Below are positions 1 through 11,246 of a stretch of 64,000 nt of DNA, one piece after another. Positions within the stretch are counted from its first letter, which is position 1. The number at the start of each line of letters is the position of its first letter. The position numbers were made by a program, and so were the translations under genes. The DNA comes from Litsea cubeba (Eukaryota; Streptophyta; Magnoliopsida; Laurales; Lauraceae): NCBI GenBank assembly GCA_012931725.1, contig CM022946.1, positions 112,493,819 to 112,557,818 on the forward strand, read 5' to 3'. Under the pieces are notes generated by a model that saw only the letters and a program-made list of their open reading frames with translations, did not search any database and was not told the origin of the DNA.

Positions 1-1261
1 TTTGTGGAGACTTTGAGGTTTCAAAAGTTTGGAGTTTTGGAGCTCGCAGTAATGTTGAGCCCATCTTCAAGCTTTCTATTTATTTCGGGATATTTGTCTT
101 TTTCTTCGGAATTGCCCCGGAGTCATGTCAAAATTTCTCCAGATTTTCCTTTAGCGAAATCCTGTCATTTTGATGATTGATCTTTTTCTTTTCTAACCTT
201 TGCAGGTGGTTCCTCCAGAACGAACAAGGGTAAAGAGCCTGCTACAAGCGTACCACGTCAATCTGCTAGATCTTCTAATTCGGCCGTTCAGCAGGCTTAG
301 GAGAAGGTCCAGTATGTCGAGTGAAACCTGGAAGAGTGTGACTCCCTCAATAGAGATGAGATGAGGCAGCGACTGATCGCTCTCAATAATGAGGAGTTTT
401 ATCAGATCATGGTAAGCAACCATCCTTGGGTGATAGACGATCAGAGGGTTTTGCCCAAGCCTACCTTCTTCTTTGGTGATGCAGTCCCTGACAACGTGAC
501 ATACCAGAGGAGATGTTTCCAGTCCTCTTACACAGTTGATGGTGAGAAGAGAACCATTGTTACCTGGTCGACGTTTGATCGCACTATCTCGATTATGAGC
601 CTTGCTCCCACATGCTCTAAGAGGGAAGATCCTCCAAGCTGGGTGAGAAGGACAAATGTAATCAAGACCAAGGTTTTTGTTGGCAGTTCTCCTGGATATG
701 CGGAGAAGTCACATGCTGACATGGATTTGTTGATGTCGGCCAGCGGCTACCAGGGCTCTAATTATCTGTCGGTCGCTTTGGGACCGGTGGGCCTTGGCAT
801 TTTCAGCGGTGACGGCAACAATTGGGTGAAGCCTTTTCAACTTCGTGGTCGTTTCAGTGCTGACTCCAAGTGGAAGTCGTGGACTGATCGCGTCCTGCTG
901 ATTGGTGGCGCCGTTTTGAATGAAGCCGGGATTTTTGATGCGGTCCGCGCCTTTAGGGAGACCGTGATCTTTTCTGACGAGGCCTTCATGGCTATGTTGG
1001 AGTCATTCATTCCATAAACCAATACACTCGTTGTCACGAATGGTGAGATTGGTTTTTCTTTGAAGGAGTTGGGCGTCATTACTGGATTGCCTATCCTTGG
1101 AAAACTTTATGAGGAGTTCATGCCGATCGACAGCGTCCTTGAGGAGCAGTCGGAGGAGTTCAGGCTTCTGTACTTTAAGCTTATCGCCTTCTATGATTTT
1201 CTGAAGGAGAAGGAGGGCTCGAAAGTTAGATCCAGTAGTTGGAAGAGTTCTGGCTCTTCGT
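1..1261 (-). mobile_element. Element Z, fragment of a Tat-lineage Ty3/gypsy LTR retrotransposon
   Basis: This is the outermost element visible. Only the part that matches the antisense PMD gene of elements C and A is in the window, on the plus strand, so Z itself runs on the minus strand. Bases 1-205 match the end of intron 1 of that gene, and exon 2 starts at 206. The match stops at 1261, exactly where the LTR of element C begins. The rest of Z should lie beyond the window on both sides. Assignment to the same family as A, B and C rests on sequence similarity of the gene copy alone. Confidence 0.8.
206..1261 (+). pseudogene. Antisense PMD-like gene of element Z, exon 2 (5' part, interrupted)
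   Basis: This is the oldest of three copies of the antisense gene. The T-rich intron 1 ends in TTTGCAG at 199-205 and exon 2 follows in the same phase as in C and A. Reading on, the frame holds stops at 298-300 (TAG) and 322-324 (TGA). It is then open from 361 to a TAA at 1015-1017, and open again up to 1261. The protein contains the GEIGFSLKEL..ITGLPILGKLYEEFMP segment typical of plant mobile domain (aminotransferase-like PMD) proteins. Element C is inserted at 1261/1262 in a codon shortly after the PMD core. The copy cannot make a full protein. Function is unknown; see the C and A copies. Confidence 0.8.
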
Positions 1262-1552
1262 TGATGGACCGCGCATTCCTTTCTCGGTTCTACTGAGGTC
1301 GGCGGACGTGGGAGTCCGTTGCGTCCGACCCTTTTGTAACCGGGAGGCAGAAGCGGGTATCAACATTCTTTTGTGTGGTTGTGCCAGATTTTCTATTTTA
1401 CTTGGAATTGCAAGTGGTGATCCGGAGATCGCCCTTCGCAAGTAAAAAGGAAATCAACTTCTTTCAAGTTTTCCACTGCACAAATATTTAAGAAAAGAGA
1501 CATTTTCTTGATTTGCCATGAAAGGCGATTTTTTTTTCATTTATAGTCGGTT

Positions 1553-2270
1553 TTTGGCGTTTATAGCCGATTTTGGCATTTATTGCTGATTTTGGCGTTT
1601 ATAGCCTATTTTACAATTCTTATCAATAATGAAAGAGAAGAGTTGTGATTTTTGTCTCTTTTATAAAAATACAAACTACAATGAAAAGGAGGATCTAACT
1701 TCTCAGGAGATTGTGGGGGGACTCGTTCAGATTGACGGTCGCAAGCCATATGTGGACTTCGCCATCATCCATGCAGATGAGAACAGAGGATGCTCTTGAT
1801 TCACTTAGCTTGGCTATAACCTCAGGTTTTTAGAGGACAAAGACCAAAAGGAGCTCCTATGTCCAATAAAAAACTAAGTAGACGGGCTGAAAAGCCACGT
1901 CTAAGCCGATTTTGGAATTTATAGCCGATTTTTGGCGTTTATAGCTGATTTTGGCGTTTATAGCCGATTTACAATTCTTATCAATAATGAAAGACAAGAG
2001 TTGTGATTTTTGTCTCTTTTAGAAAAATACAAACTACAATGAAAAGCAAGAAAAGGAGGATCTAACTTCTCAGGAGATTATGGGGGACTCGTTCAGATTG
2101 GCGGTCGTAAGCCATATGTGGACTTCGCCATCATCCATGCAGATGAGAACAGATGATGCTCTTGACTCGCTTGGCTTGGCTATAACCTCAGATTTTTAGA
2201 GGACAAAGACAAGTGGAGGTCCTATGTCCAATAAAAAGATAAGTAGACGGGCTAAAAAGCCACGTCTAAG
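1553..2270. repeat. 358-bp tandem duplication inside the C LTR
   Basis: The block starting near ACAATTCTTATCAATAATG occurs at about 1613 and again at 1971, an offset of 358 bp, and the copies remain similar to about 2270. A and B carry one copy. The short repeat GGCGTTTATAGCCGATTTT occurs several times in each unit. The duplication is therefore private to C or its close relatives. Confidence 0.8.
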
Positions 2271-3174
2271 CCATTGGAGGTAGAAGGAGAAGGCAAGGAC
2301 CTTGGGGGAACCCCCAAGGGACTTTTGTCACCTTGTAGTGGTGGCCGGTGCAAAACTTTCGCAGAGTTTTCTCTCTTTCTTTCTCTTAGATTTCTGATGC
2401 CTTTTTTGTCTGGATTTCCGGATTTTCCGAAGTCTCTCTCTGGAATGCTTGGGATGCTCTCCTATTTATAGGCTCTTGGTAGCCATTTAGGAGAGTTTAT
2501 GGGCTTTAATTGTCATTAAGCTGCATAATTGGAGGAGTTACAAATTTTAATTCATTTACTTTGTAACTCCTTTTTCTTGGCTTCTGATTGGCCGGTGGAG
2601 ATTGAGGGCATTTAATCGCCTTTAATTGCCATGATGGGAGGAGTTTCATGGGTTAAATGCCATGAATCAATTGACTTGTAAATCCCGGATGCTTGCTTCT
2701 GATTGGGCCATCCAAAGAAATGAATTAATGACTGCAATAAAGCTAGTCAATTAATCGCATTAAGTCGTCGCCGAGCAGTTGAAGAGTCGCGGGCCGTGCC
2801 GCTTCTTTTGGGATTCTTTTAGCGATGATCATCGATGGATCTTTATGTAGATCAACATCGGATGACCATGTAACTTCAGGTATTGGTTGCCAATAGCGGG
2901 TCAGTGTCATTTGTCCTGTCAATTTCTCGATTGGTCGGGTAGAAAACACACTTTTTTGGTTGACCGGTTGGCGATCAATATTGATTTTGATACTCTTGAT
3001 GATTGACCCGTGATTTTGACGGATGTTGAAGGATTTGGTGTCTCAAAAGTATGAGTTTTGGAAAATCCCAGGAGTTGGAAGCTTCGAATCGCGAAAAACG
3101 ACGAAAAACGGGCTTTCCGGGGCGAACCCGGCGATTCTGGGCTCCATGGTCACAGGCGAGGGCTCAACATCGCT

Positions 3175-3850
3175 GGGTTAAACGATGTTGGAATTACCTA
3201 GAATTTGGTTGAAGCCTCCTGAGCAATAAATAAGACCAACCATAGGCTTTTGTTTGAGTTTTGAAGCCGTTTGGGGACCTATTGCCAATAGACTTGTTTT
3301 TGTCGCGAGGGGGATGTCGCGCTTTGATGTGCGGTCAACCGATGTCCGATTGACTTGAAATTTGACAGGGAATCTTTTGGAGTCATTTTGAGATGATCCA
3401 GAGGCTCTGTCTTAGAAACCATGGTCCCGGGGAGCTTCGCCGCCGAGAGGCCTGATTTGACTTTCGAGCGTCAAAGTATGGTCAAATGTTGTCGAAATGA
3501 CCTGAAACTTGACGTGTAGCCCTTTGTAAGCATTTTGAAGCCGTCCATGTGCTTTGTCTGATGATTGATGGCCTCGGTGGTTCTCGCCGTCGAGAGGCTT
3601 GATTTAGCTGTTCGAGGGTTGATGTAAGGTCAAACGTTGTCGGTTTGACTTGGAACTTGACGTGGAGCCTTTTGGATGTATTTTGAGACTATCCATCCAT
3701 AAGCTCTGATCGAAGATTTCGTGTCTCCGATGCTTTCGCCGCCGGGAGCTCCTTTTCAGCTGCCGGAGAAGCGAAGTTAGGCCAAATGATTTTGAAATGG
3801 CCCGAAACTTCTTGTGTACTCCTCTTTTGGCTGTCTTGAAGGATCTTGCA
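3175..3850. repeat. About five degenerate 150-bp units in the U3 part of the C LTR
   Basis: Units begin near 3178, 3334, 3481, 3630 and 3780. Each has the pattern GTCAAA.G.TGTCG..TGACCTGAAA.TTGACGTG followed by CATTTTGA. B shows five matching units in the opposite strand near 16765-17400. The LTRs of A keep only about three. Unit number explains part of the LTR length differences. Confidence 0.65.
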
Positions 3851-3972
3851 GTTTTTGTCTGATTCTAACAAGATTTGATTTTTTGTAGTAGCATTGCCTA
3901 TTTATGGCAGGCTGCAGCTTCATGTAGTTCTCTTGAGTTTGGAGAGGCAATGTGCTTTTTTTGTTGTTAACA

Positions 3973-3986
3973 AATGCCCCCTCGAA
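3973..3986 (-). other. Polypurine tract of element C
   Basis: On the minus strand the bases just before the 3' LTR read CTTCGAGGGGGCATT, a short purine-rich run ending at the LTR border. The same run lies at the same place in A (23350-23363). It would prime plus-strand synthesis. Confidence 0.6.
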
Positions 3987-4724
3987 GTGCAGCGACGAGT
4001 TGCTTAACTTTTGTAGTCGATGTGGCTCGAAGAGATTTTTGAAGGAGAGATTGTGACTTGACCAAGAGTCTTTGAGCAGTCTTTCTTTTGGTATTGTAGC
4101 TTTTTGAGCTTCCAGAGGAATTTTTTTGGTAGTGAAAGGAATCACGTACCATCTCGAGGCAAAGTATTGAAGATGACATTAGGAATGTGAATTTGGGTTT
4201 TGACCTTGTGACCTAACAAGCTATATGTGATATGTTAGGGGGTTGTGTTTGGTTTTGACCATGTGACCCAACAAGCTGTCTGTGGAATGTTGGGGGGTCG
4301 ATTTTGGTTTTGATCTTTTGACCTAACAGGCTATATGTGGCAAGTTAGGGGATCATGTTTTGGTTTTTGGTTTGGTCTTGTGAGATAACAAGCTGTATGT
4401 GGCAAGTTAGGGGACCAGGATTTGGTTTGGGTTTTTGTAGAATGTCAATTTCAAGATTTTGGGTCAATTTGGTATATGAAAGCTGGATGGTTTGATTTTT
4501 GGAAGCTCATGGGGCTTGGAATTCTTTTTGTATGGTCCAATCAACTCAAAAGAGGCATGGAACCATTTTTGTATGCTCTTGGTAAGAGGGATTTCTCTTT
4601 AACTAAAAGCCCAAATTTTTTTTTTTTTAGTGCCAAGGTGGTCAAACCTGGCTCATATGGGCTAACCCATGGGACCTTAAGCTTTTTGGAATGGCTTAGA
4701 TCTTATATGGTGTCATTTTTATAA
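3987..4724. repeat. Noncoding 3' region of C with four 57-63-bp tandem repeats
   Basis: No gene is seen. From about 4190 to 4425 the pattern TGACCTAACA.GCTATATGTGGCAAGTTAGGGG occurs four times with a period of 57-63 bp. The same array is in A at 23576-23805. The remaining sequence is unique G/T-rich DNA shared with A. Short open frames here do not match between C and A. Confidence 0.7.
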
Positions 4725-5031
4725 AGAATATCTAAAAATATATCCTTTGGGTAGAGAATATCTCAGAATATCTTTATTTGGAGAGAATCTCTCATGTTCC
4801 CTTTATTTTGGGAGAGAATATCTCAAGATATCTTTCTTTGGGAGAGAATATCTCAAATCTCTTATCTTTTGGGAGAAAATCTCTCATTGATTTCTTTTTG
4901 GGAGAGAATCCCTCAAGATATCTTTCTTTTGGGAAAGAATCTTTCTAATTTCTTTCTTTTTGTAATGTTACTAATTAGTAACACTTACCTCTTTCTTCTT
5001 TCCTTCTTTGGTTTGCTCTCTTCTATAAAAG
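4725..5031 (+). promoter_or_regulatory. Promoter of the antisense PMD gene in C (AATATCT array plus TATA box)
   Basis: A TATA box, TATAAAAG, is at 5024-5031, 128 bp before the ATG at 5152. Upstream, 4730-4960 holds imperfect repeats of about 30 bp with the core GAGAATATCTCAAGATATC. At least five AATATCT words and several GATATC palindromes are visible. The same layout precedes the A copy. The array looks like a set of circadian evening-element or CCA1-type sites (AAATATCT family), which is an inference from the motif only. Confidence 0.6.
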
Positions 5032-5151
5032 CAAGGAGGAGGTTGGATCTCTTGCTCTTATTTCTTTCTTTTGCAATAATCCCAAAAGGGCTTCAAGACC
5101 AAGAGTTCTTCTTCTTCAAGATCTTCAAGACTATATTCTTCTTCTCCATCA

Positions 5152-8100
5152 ATGGCTTCAAGTAAGTTCCCTTTTTCAAGAAAACACCATTGTAGGAAAT
5201 AGGATGATAAAAAAGTTCTTTCTTTTTTTGTTGTTTCTTTCTTTTCTTTTCTTTTTTTGTCTTTTTCACGTGTTTTCCCCTTTTTTTTACACATTTTTTC
5301 TTTTTTTTTCTCGTGCTTTTTTTTGCACGTTTTTTTTTTCTTTTCTGGGCCGTACGAAAAGATCCGTACGGATCTGGCCGTATGGCCATATGGCCTGCGG
5401 GCCAGTCCCTCTTTTTTTCTTTTTTTTTCGCTCATCATGATAATGCAATTTTTGGCAAACCAAGATGTTCATGCATGTATTTTTTTGTAAATTGAATTTG
5501 TAGCATGATGTGATAGCATACCTGAAAGTTTTTGCAAATTTGGGAATTTGGAGCTCGCAGCGATGTTGAGCCCTTCCTGATTTTGTGGAGACTTTGAGGT
5601 TTTGAAAGTTGGGAGTTTCGGAGCTCGTAACAATGTTGAGCCCATCTTCAAGCTTTCTATTTCTTTCGGGGTATTTCCTTTTTCTTTGGAATTTCCCCCG
5701 AGTCATGTCAAAATCTCGCCAGATTTTTTTAGCGAAATTCTGTCATTTTGATGATTGATCTTTTTCTTTCCCAACCTTTTGCAGGTGGTTCCTCCAAAAC
5801 GAACAAGGGTAAAGAGCCTGCTACAAGCGTACTGTAAGGGGGTTTTGGGGGTTGCCCTCCCCTCACAGAGTGGTAGACCACTCGGGCGCATTTGTATACA
5901 CTTTGGGGGGCTTATTTCCCGGAGGGTGCCCTTAATCATGCGTTTGGCTCCGTAGAGTGGCCTCCCCAGGAATCGAACCCGCGACGTCTCAGTCTCTTAT
6001 AGTTTTGGGCGTTTGGCTCCGTAGAGTGGCCTCCCCAGGAATCGAACCCCCAAAACCCCCTTACACGTACCTCGTCGATCTGCTAGATCTTCTAATCCGG
6101 CCGTTTAGTAGGCTTGGGAGAAGGTCCAGTATGTTGAGAGAAACATCAAAGAGTGCGACTCCCTCAACAGAGATGAGATGAGGCAGCGACTAATCGCTCT
6201 GAAGGGAGAGAAATTTTATAAGATCATGGTAAGCAGTAGTCCTTGGGTGATGGACGATCAGAGGGTTTTGCTCAAGCCTACCTTCTTCTTTGGTTATGCA
6301 GTCCCTGATGACATGACATACCAGAGAAGATGTTTTCAGTTCTTTTACACAGCTGATGGTGAGAAGAAGACTATTGCTACTCGGTCGACGTTTGATCGTA
6401 CTATCTCGATCATGAGCCTTGCTCCCACATGTTATAAGAGGGAAGATCCTCCAAGCTAGGTGAAAAAGACAAATGTAATCAAGACCGGGGTTTTTGTTGG
6501 CAGTTCTCCTGGATATGCGGAGAAATTACCTGCTAACATGGACATGTTGATGCCGTCCAGCGGTTACCAGGGCTCTGATTATCCGTCGGTCGATTTGGGA
6601 CCGGTGGGCCTTGGCATTTACAGCGGTGACGGCAGCAATTGGGTGAAGCCTTTTCAACTTCGTGGCCGTTTCAATGCTGACTTCGAGTGGAAGACGTGGA
6701 CTGATCCCATCCTGCTTATTGGTGGCGCCGTTTTGAAGGAAACCATGATTTTTGATGCGGTCCGCGCCTTTATGGAGACCGTGATCTTTTTTGACGAGGC
6801 CTTCATGGCTATGTTGGAATCATTCCTTCCACAAACCAATACCTTCGTTGTGACGAATGGTGAGATTGGTTTCTCTTTGAAGGAGCTGAGCGCCATTACT
6901 GGATTGCCCATCCTTTGCAGACTCTATGAGGAGTTTATGCCGATTGACAGCGTCCTTGAGGAGCAATCTGAGGAGTTCGGGCTTTTGTACTTTCAGCTCG
7001 TCGCCTTCTATGATTTTTTGAAGGAGAAGGAGGGCTCAAAAGTAAGATCCAGCAGTTGGAAGAGTTTTAGCTCTTTGTCTCCCAACTTCTTTGAAAGTGG
7101 GGAGCCTTCTGATAGCATGACCTGGGAAGACAGGGCTAAGGATCCGGGTTCGAAGAAGATTTCGGCTATACAAGAAGAGTTGAGAGATTTCTTTGAGAGT
7201 ACAAACGCCATATGTCCTAACATTGCACTGCGGAGAGATCTCGCTGTTTACCTCACTTATTGGCTAGGTGAGGCCGTTTTTACTGGAGGAGATGGAACGC
7301 ACATCAGGCCGCATTGTATTTTTTCGGCTTGTCAGATGGCGTTTGGAGAGCAGCTTGCTTTGGTGCCAGCTCTTTACTCCTACTTGTGCACCGAACTGCA
7401 GGCTGCTGCTTTTTTGGTTAGGCTTGGGCTTCTAATGAACAGGGTATTTTCAGCCCATATCTTCTATTCGTGGTATGTATACCACTGTCCTGGCTTCCAC
7501 CGGCTGGGTGTTGGACAGGATGATGATCCTCTCATGATTCAAAAGGCTAAGGGCAAAGCTGTGTCTGAATCACTTTTGTTTGCCCGCATGAGGATCCGAC
7601 GGTTCAGGGACGTCAAGATGGGGCAATCTTTAGTGAAGCTTTCTCCGAAGTTGCGGAAGAAGGCTTTTGACTTTGGTGCCTCCCGAGACTCTTCCAGGGC
7701 AGGGTCGGGAAGGCATTACTCCTTGACAAATGTAGAGAAGGAGTGGCTTTTCAGCATACGTGTCGGCACGATGGTGTACCGCAGACATCTTTTCGTCGAC
7801 ATCCAGCCGTATGTACATTCTCGCTTTGCTCTGCAATTGGGCTTTTCTCAAGGCGTTGTTGGAGCGCCTTCAAGCATGGTGAGGCGCTTTGGAGGTTTAC
7901 AGGATGGGGGAAATGCATGGGCTTTCTATAGTGCTGAAGACACTACAGCCATGATTTCTTATCCTGTATTGTCGACTTCTTGGACTGCCGGCTTCGCGAA
8001 GTGGTTCGCGGAGAGCTTTTCAGCATATCGGGGGCTTTCCAAGAAGGTGTTTGATGTGAAGCTATCGTCTGGAAAAGGCCTTGGAAAGTCGGATGGTGTT

Positions 8101-9932
8101 CGGCGAGAGGGAGTTTGGGCCTTCCTTTCTAGAGAGAAGCATAAGGTAGGCTTTCTCGGTGACCAGGGCGTCATTGGTTCTGAAGCTGTTCGAGAAATAC
8201 TTGATGAGGCTTTAGAGCAGCTAGAACAGGAGGAAGCTGAGCTTGATGCTTGGATGCAAGCGGCATAGAGGCGAGTTTCCGTGGAGTCTTCTGGTAAAAG
8301 TAGACCATCCAGTGAGGAGTCAAGTGGGAAACCTGACTCTGATAGCGGGGCAGGTTCTTCCAGGAGGCGAGCCCGTAGGAGTAAGAGGAAGAGGAGTCAT
8401 CGTAGCAGCGAGGGGCCACATGAGGACTCTCCTGACATAGAAGTCCCTCTTACTATCAATGAGGAGGTGCAAGGGAATGCTGACGAGCCTCCAGAAAAGA
8501 GAAGCTGAGAAGAAGAGACCGTCGGTGAAGGTATGACTCTTCCTCTTTCTCTTTCCATTTATTTTCATGGGAATTTTCCATGTTCTGATATGCTTCCTGT
8601 TTTTGCTTTTCTCTCTTTTTTTTAGCAGAGGAAGACTTGGCGATGCCTGAGGTTCCAACCGATGAGGTGGTGATGGATCCTGTCGGGGCACTTGAAGAAG
8701 AACCGAGGGACTCTAGAGTGAATCCAGAATCTCCAATTGGTATAAATTCTCTTGCTTTCTTTTTTTTTTGTCTGTAACTTGGTTTGTTAACATTTTTTTT
8801 GTCAGCTGACTTGCCACAGGATTCTGATGACCTTTAAACCATCGATGGATGCAAATGTTGACGATGCTTCCAATGAGTTCACGGAGGAAGGGAGTGTTCC
8901 GCCAGTCATCGAAGAAGGTATTTTATAGTAATAACCCTGATAATGATTTTTTTAAAACATGATCATATTCATACCTTTTTGTGTTTCTTTGGCAGGTTTT
9001 GAAGTGACAGAGGAGAGTCCATTGCTTCCTTCAGAACCAGAGCAAGGGATGCCAGAGGTTGATCCGGAGGTAGAGACTCCTTCAACCTTTTCTGACATGG
9101 TGGAGGAGGTACCTCGTGCTGAGATTCCTTTCCCAGCAGCTCCGACTGGAAAGAGTTCTTTCATTCCTCTTCCAACGGGGATGACATGAGCAGCCGACCG
9201 ATGGAGCGGGGCGAATCTTCAGTTGGGCCATCTCTTCTTTTTGCGAAGAAGGTGGTGGCGCGGGTTCTGAGCTCTTGGATCGAGACTCTCCTTTCTGGGC
9301 ACTTGGATGCCGGATTTAGCATGATCCAGCATGTGCAGGAGATTCTTGGTGATGCCGAAGAGGCTGGTCTGGATGTCAATGGTGCCAGGGCGATCGTTGA
9401 TAGGATCATTGCACTGGGTGACAAGTGGTTTGAGACCACTGGTTTTGCTGATGACCAGTTCTTTAAGGAGATGTTCCTGGACCTTGCTGATAAGGCTAAG
9501 TCTGACCTGAATGAGGCTACACAAAGCAGGAAGCAGCTAGTCCGAGAGATGTACTTGGAAGAGCTAGCCATCATTGGGCTGACAAATGAACTTAACATCC
9601 TCGATAAGGAGGTCGATGAGGCCAGGAAACGTCTTGAGCATTTGAAGGCACAAGTCGCTGCCAAGTGCGCTGCTATAACAGAGGCTCGCGACAGGGAGAG
9701 TGCTCTGATTCACCAGGTCACAGATGCTGATCGAGTTCTCGAAAGGAAGTTTCAAGAGGACAAACAAAGAAAAACTGCTCGGGATAAGCTTCCCGGTGTG
9801 AAAAAAGTGTTACAGCCTACCCCAGCATCTCATGGCAAGTTCCTGAAGAAGCGTGCCCTGGAAACTCTGACGGCTGAGGCCAAAAGTTTGCTTAAGGAGC
9901 TTAAATTTTGGCTAGAGACCATTTTTGGTTGA
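5152..9932 (+). pseudogene. Antisense five-exon PMD-like gene of element C
   Basis: Exons read from the sequence: 5152-5161, 5785-8530, 8629-8739, 8806-8917 and 8996-9932, joined by GT-AG introns (GTAAG donors or GTAT variants; T-rich tracts before CAG). Exon 1 holds only ATG GCT TCA A. Exon 2 encodes a Ser/Arg-rich start, then the PMD-like region (FSLKELSAITGLPIL at about 6871-6915; RRDLAVYLTYWLGEAVF at about 7232-7280) and a basic patch near 8350-8400. Exons 3-4 are acidic. Exon 5 is a Glu/Arg/Lys coiled coil. Damage: a 233-bp insertion at 5833, TAG TAG at 6106-6111, TAG at 6457-6459, TAG at 8266-8268, TGA at 8506-8508, a 1-bp insertion in exon 4 giving TAA, and a 1-bp loss near 9178. After removing the insertion and its TSD copy, exon 2 differs from A by two whole codons. 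PMD proteins of plants (MAIN/MAIL group) act in the nucleus; whether this one does is unknown. Confidence 0.75.
5828..6070. mobile_element. 233-bp inverted-repeat element with T-arm-like repeats and CGTAC target duplication
   Basis: The element itself is 5833-6065, flanked by CGTAC at 5828-5832 and 6066-6070. Both empty sites are in the window: Z near 246-253 and A near 25419-25426 have one CGTAC. The ends are perfect inverted repeats of at least 19 bp starting TGTAAGGGGGTTTTGGGGG. Inside, a 41-bp block beginning GCGTTTGGCTCCGTAGAG occurs twice (about 5940 and 6009). On the minus strand each block has GGTTCGATTCC, the tRNA T-arm/box B consensus. No coding capacity. A 5-bp TSD with TG..CA ends recalls LTR or TRIM elements, while long inverted ends recall a MITE. 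I cannot place it in a known family. Confidence 0.75.
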
Positions 9933-11246
9933 GCTCCTGACTTTTTGTAGCAGAAACTATCCTTTTTTTTTGGTACCACATGTATTTTTTTGGTACTTTT
10001 TTTTTGTAGTGCTTGTAAACATTTTTTTTTGGTACCACATGTATTTTTTTTGTACTCTTTTTTTTTTGTTTTCCCTGCGCTCACTTAATCTTTTTGTGAT
10101 GAAAGCAATTGCTAAATGAGATTTGATCAAAAGCTTGTCATTTTGTGAAAATCTTTTGTCAAATGATTGTTTTGGTATGGGAGCCAGATTTTGTTTGTGG
10201 CATGAGAACCGATTTTTTGTGGCATTGATAGCCGGTTTTGGTGGCATTGATAGCCGGTTTGTGGCAATGATAGCCGGTTTTTTTTTTCAAAGCCAAGATT
10301 TGATTGGTGGCATTGATAGCCGGTTTTGTTTTGTGGCATTGATAGCCGGTTTGTTTTGTGGCATTGATGGTCGGTTTGTGGCATTTATAGCCGGTTTTGA
10401 TTTGTGGCACCTATAGTCGGTTTTGGTTTTTAAAAATGCAAGTATCGACTAAAAGTCGCCTCCCTGCTGAATGGTCTTGCAAGTATCGATGGAATGTCGC
10501 ATCCTTGCTCATTCGGTTGCGAGTATCGATGGAATGTCGCATCCTCGCGGATTTGGGTACAAGTATCGATGGAATGTCGCTTCCTTGCTTTTCAAAAATT
10601 TTGGTTTTACGGGTACTGACTTGATGTTGTTTCCCCACGATTTTTTAAATTTATTGTTTTCTCGAACCTTTGGGTTGTGGATATCAACTGCAATGTTGCA
10701 TCTCCACGATTTCTTGGTTTTTTCAAACCTTAGAAATTTGGATTGTGGATATCAACTGAAATGTTGCATCTCCTCGGTTTTTTTTTTGATTTTGCAAGTA
10801 TCGACGAAATGTCGTTTCCCTGCGATTTTGGAAATGTCGAACAGGTTCACATTCTTCCGATTTGTGCAAGTATCGACTAAGCATCGTTTCCCTGCGGTTT
10901 TTGAAAAACCATTTTTTTTTGTTTAAAGACACGAGGGTCATAAGTTTTGACCTAAAACCATTTTGGCGGTAAAAGGCAGGGTGGACTTGGGTGGAAATCC
11001 CTGAATCCGAATTTTGTTTTAAACCATGAATTTTGGGTTCCAGGGTTGAAAATTTTGGTCAAGTTAGGAAAATGTTTCTAAACTTGGAATTTTTGAACAA
11101 TGAAACGGTGAAAATAAGCATTGTTTGAATTTCTAGAAATTTCAGCATTTGATATGAGAATTCTAAAAAGAGTGGGTTTAGCGAGCGAATACCTGGAAAC
11201 CAGTTTTAGCTGTACAGGCATTGCTCTTACCTAGTTGGGTAAGCCT
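9933..11246. repeat. Noncoding region of C between antisense gene and integrase, tandem repeats
   Basis: After the antisense stop codon come T-rich segments with two copies of GGTACCACATGTATTTTTT. Next, 10195-10420 holds about nine units of GTGGCATTGATAGCCGGTTTT with variable spacing. Then 10438-10610 and 10795-10900 hold repeats of the form AGTATCGATGGAATGTCGCATCC. From 10920 to 11246 the DNA is unique but shared with A. No gene is seen. The position between integrase and PPT is where Tat elements commonly carry tandem repeats. Confidence 0.75.

Larger units (their letters stand above)
1262..3972 (-). repeat. 3' LTR of element C
   Basis: On the minus strand this begins TGTTAACAAC at 3972 and ends CCATCA at 1262. 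It aligns along its length with the LTRs of A and B. At 2711 bp it is the longest of the set, because of a 358-bp internal tandem duplication (about 1553-2270). A TATA box, TATAAATA on the minus strand, is at 2463-2470. A run of diverged repeats with a period near 150 bp fills 3175-3850. Relative to A it lacks about 260 bp near 3140-3180 that holds a GC-rich hairpin cluster in A. Confidence 0.87.

Noticed and set aside
2274..2471. Short plus-strand frame in the C LTR
   Set aside because: Lies across the LTR TATA region and is not kept in the A or B LTRs.
5060..5440. Lys-rich and Phe-rich open frames in intron 1 (also 24280-25300)
   Set aside because: They are translations of poly-T/poly-A runs and differ between A and C.
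5940..6049. Possible tRNA gene from GGTTCGATTCC on the minus strand
   Set aside because: Only the T-arm consensus is present, twice. No D-arm, anticodon arm or acceptor stem can be drawn.
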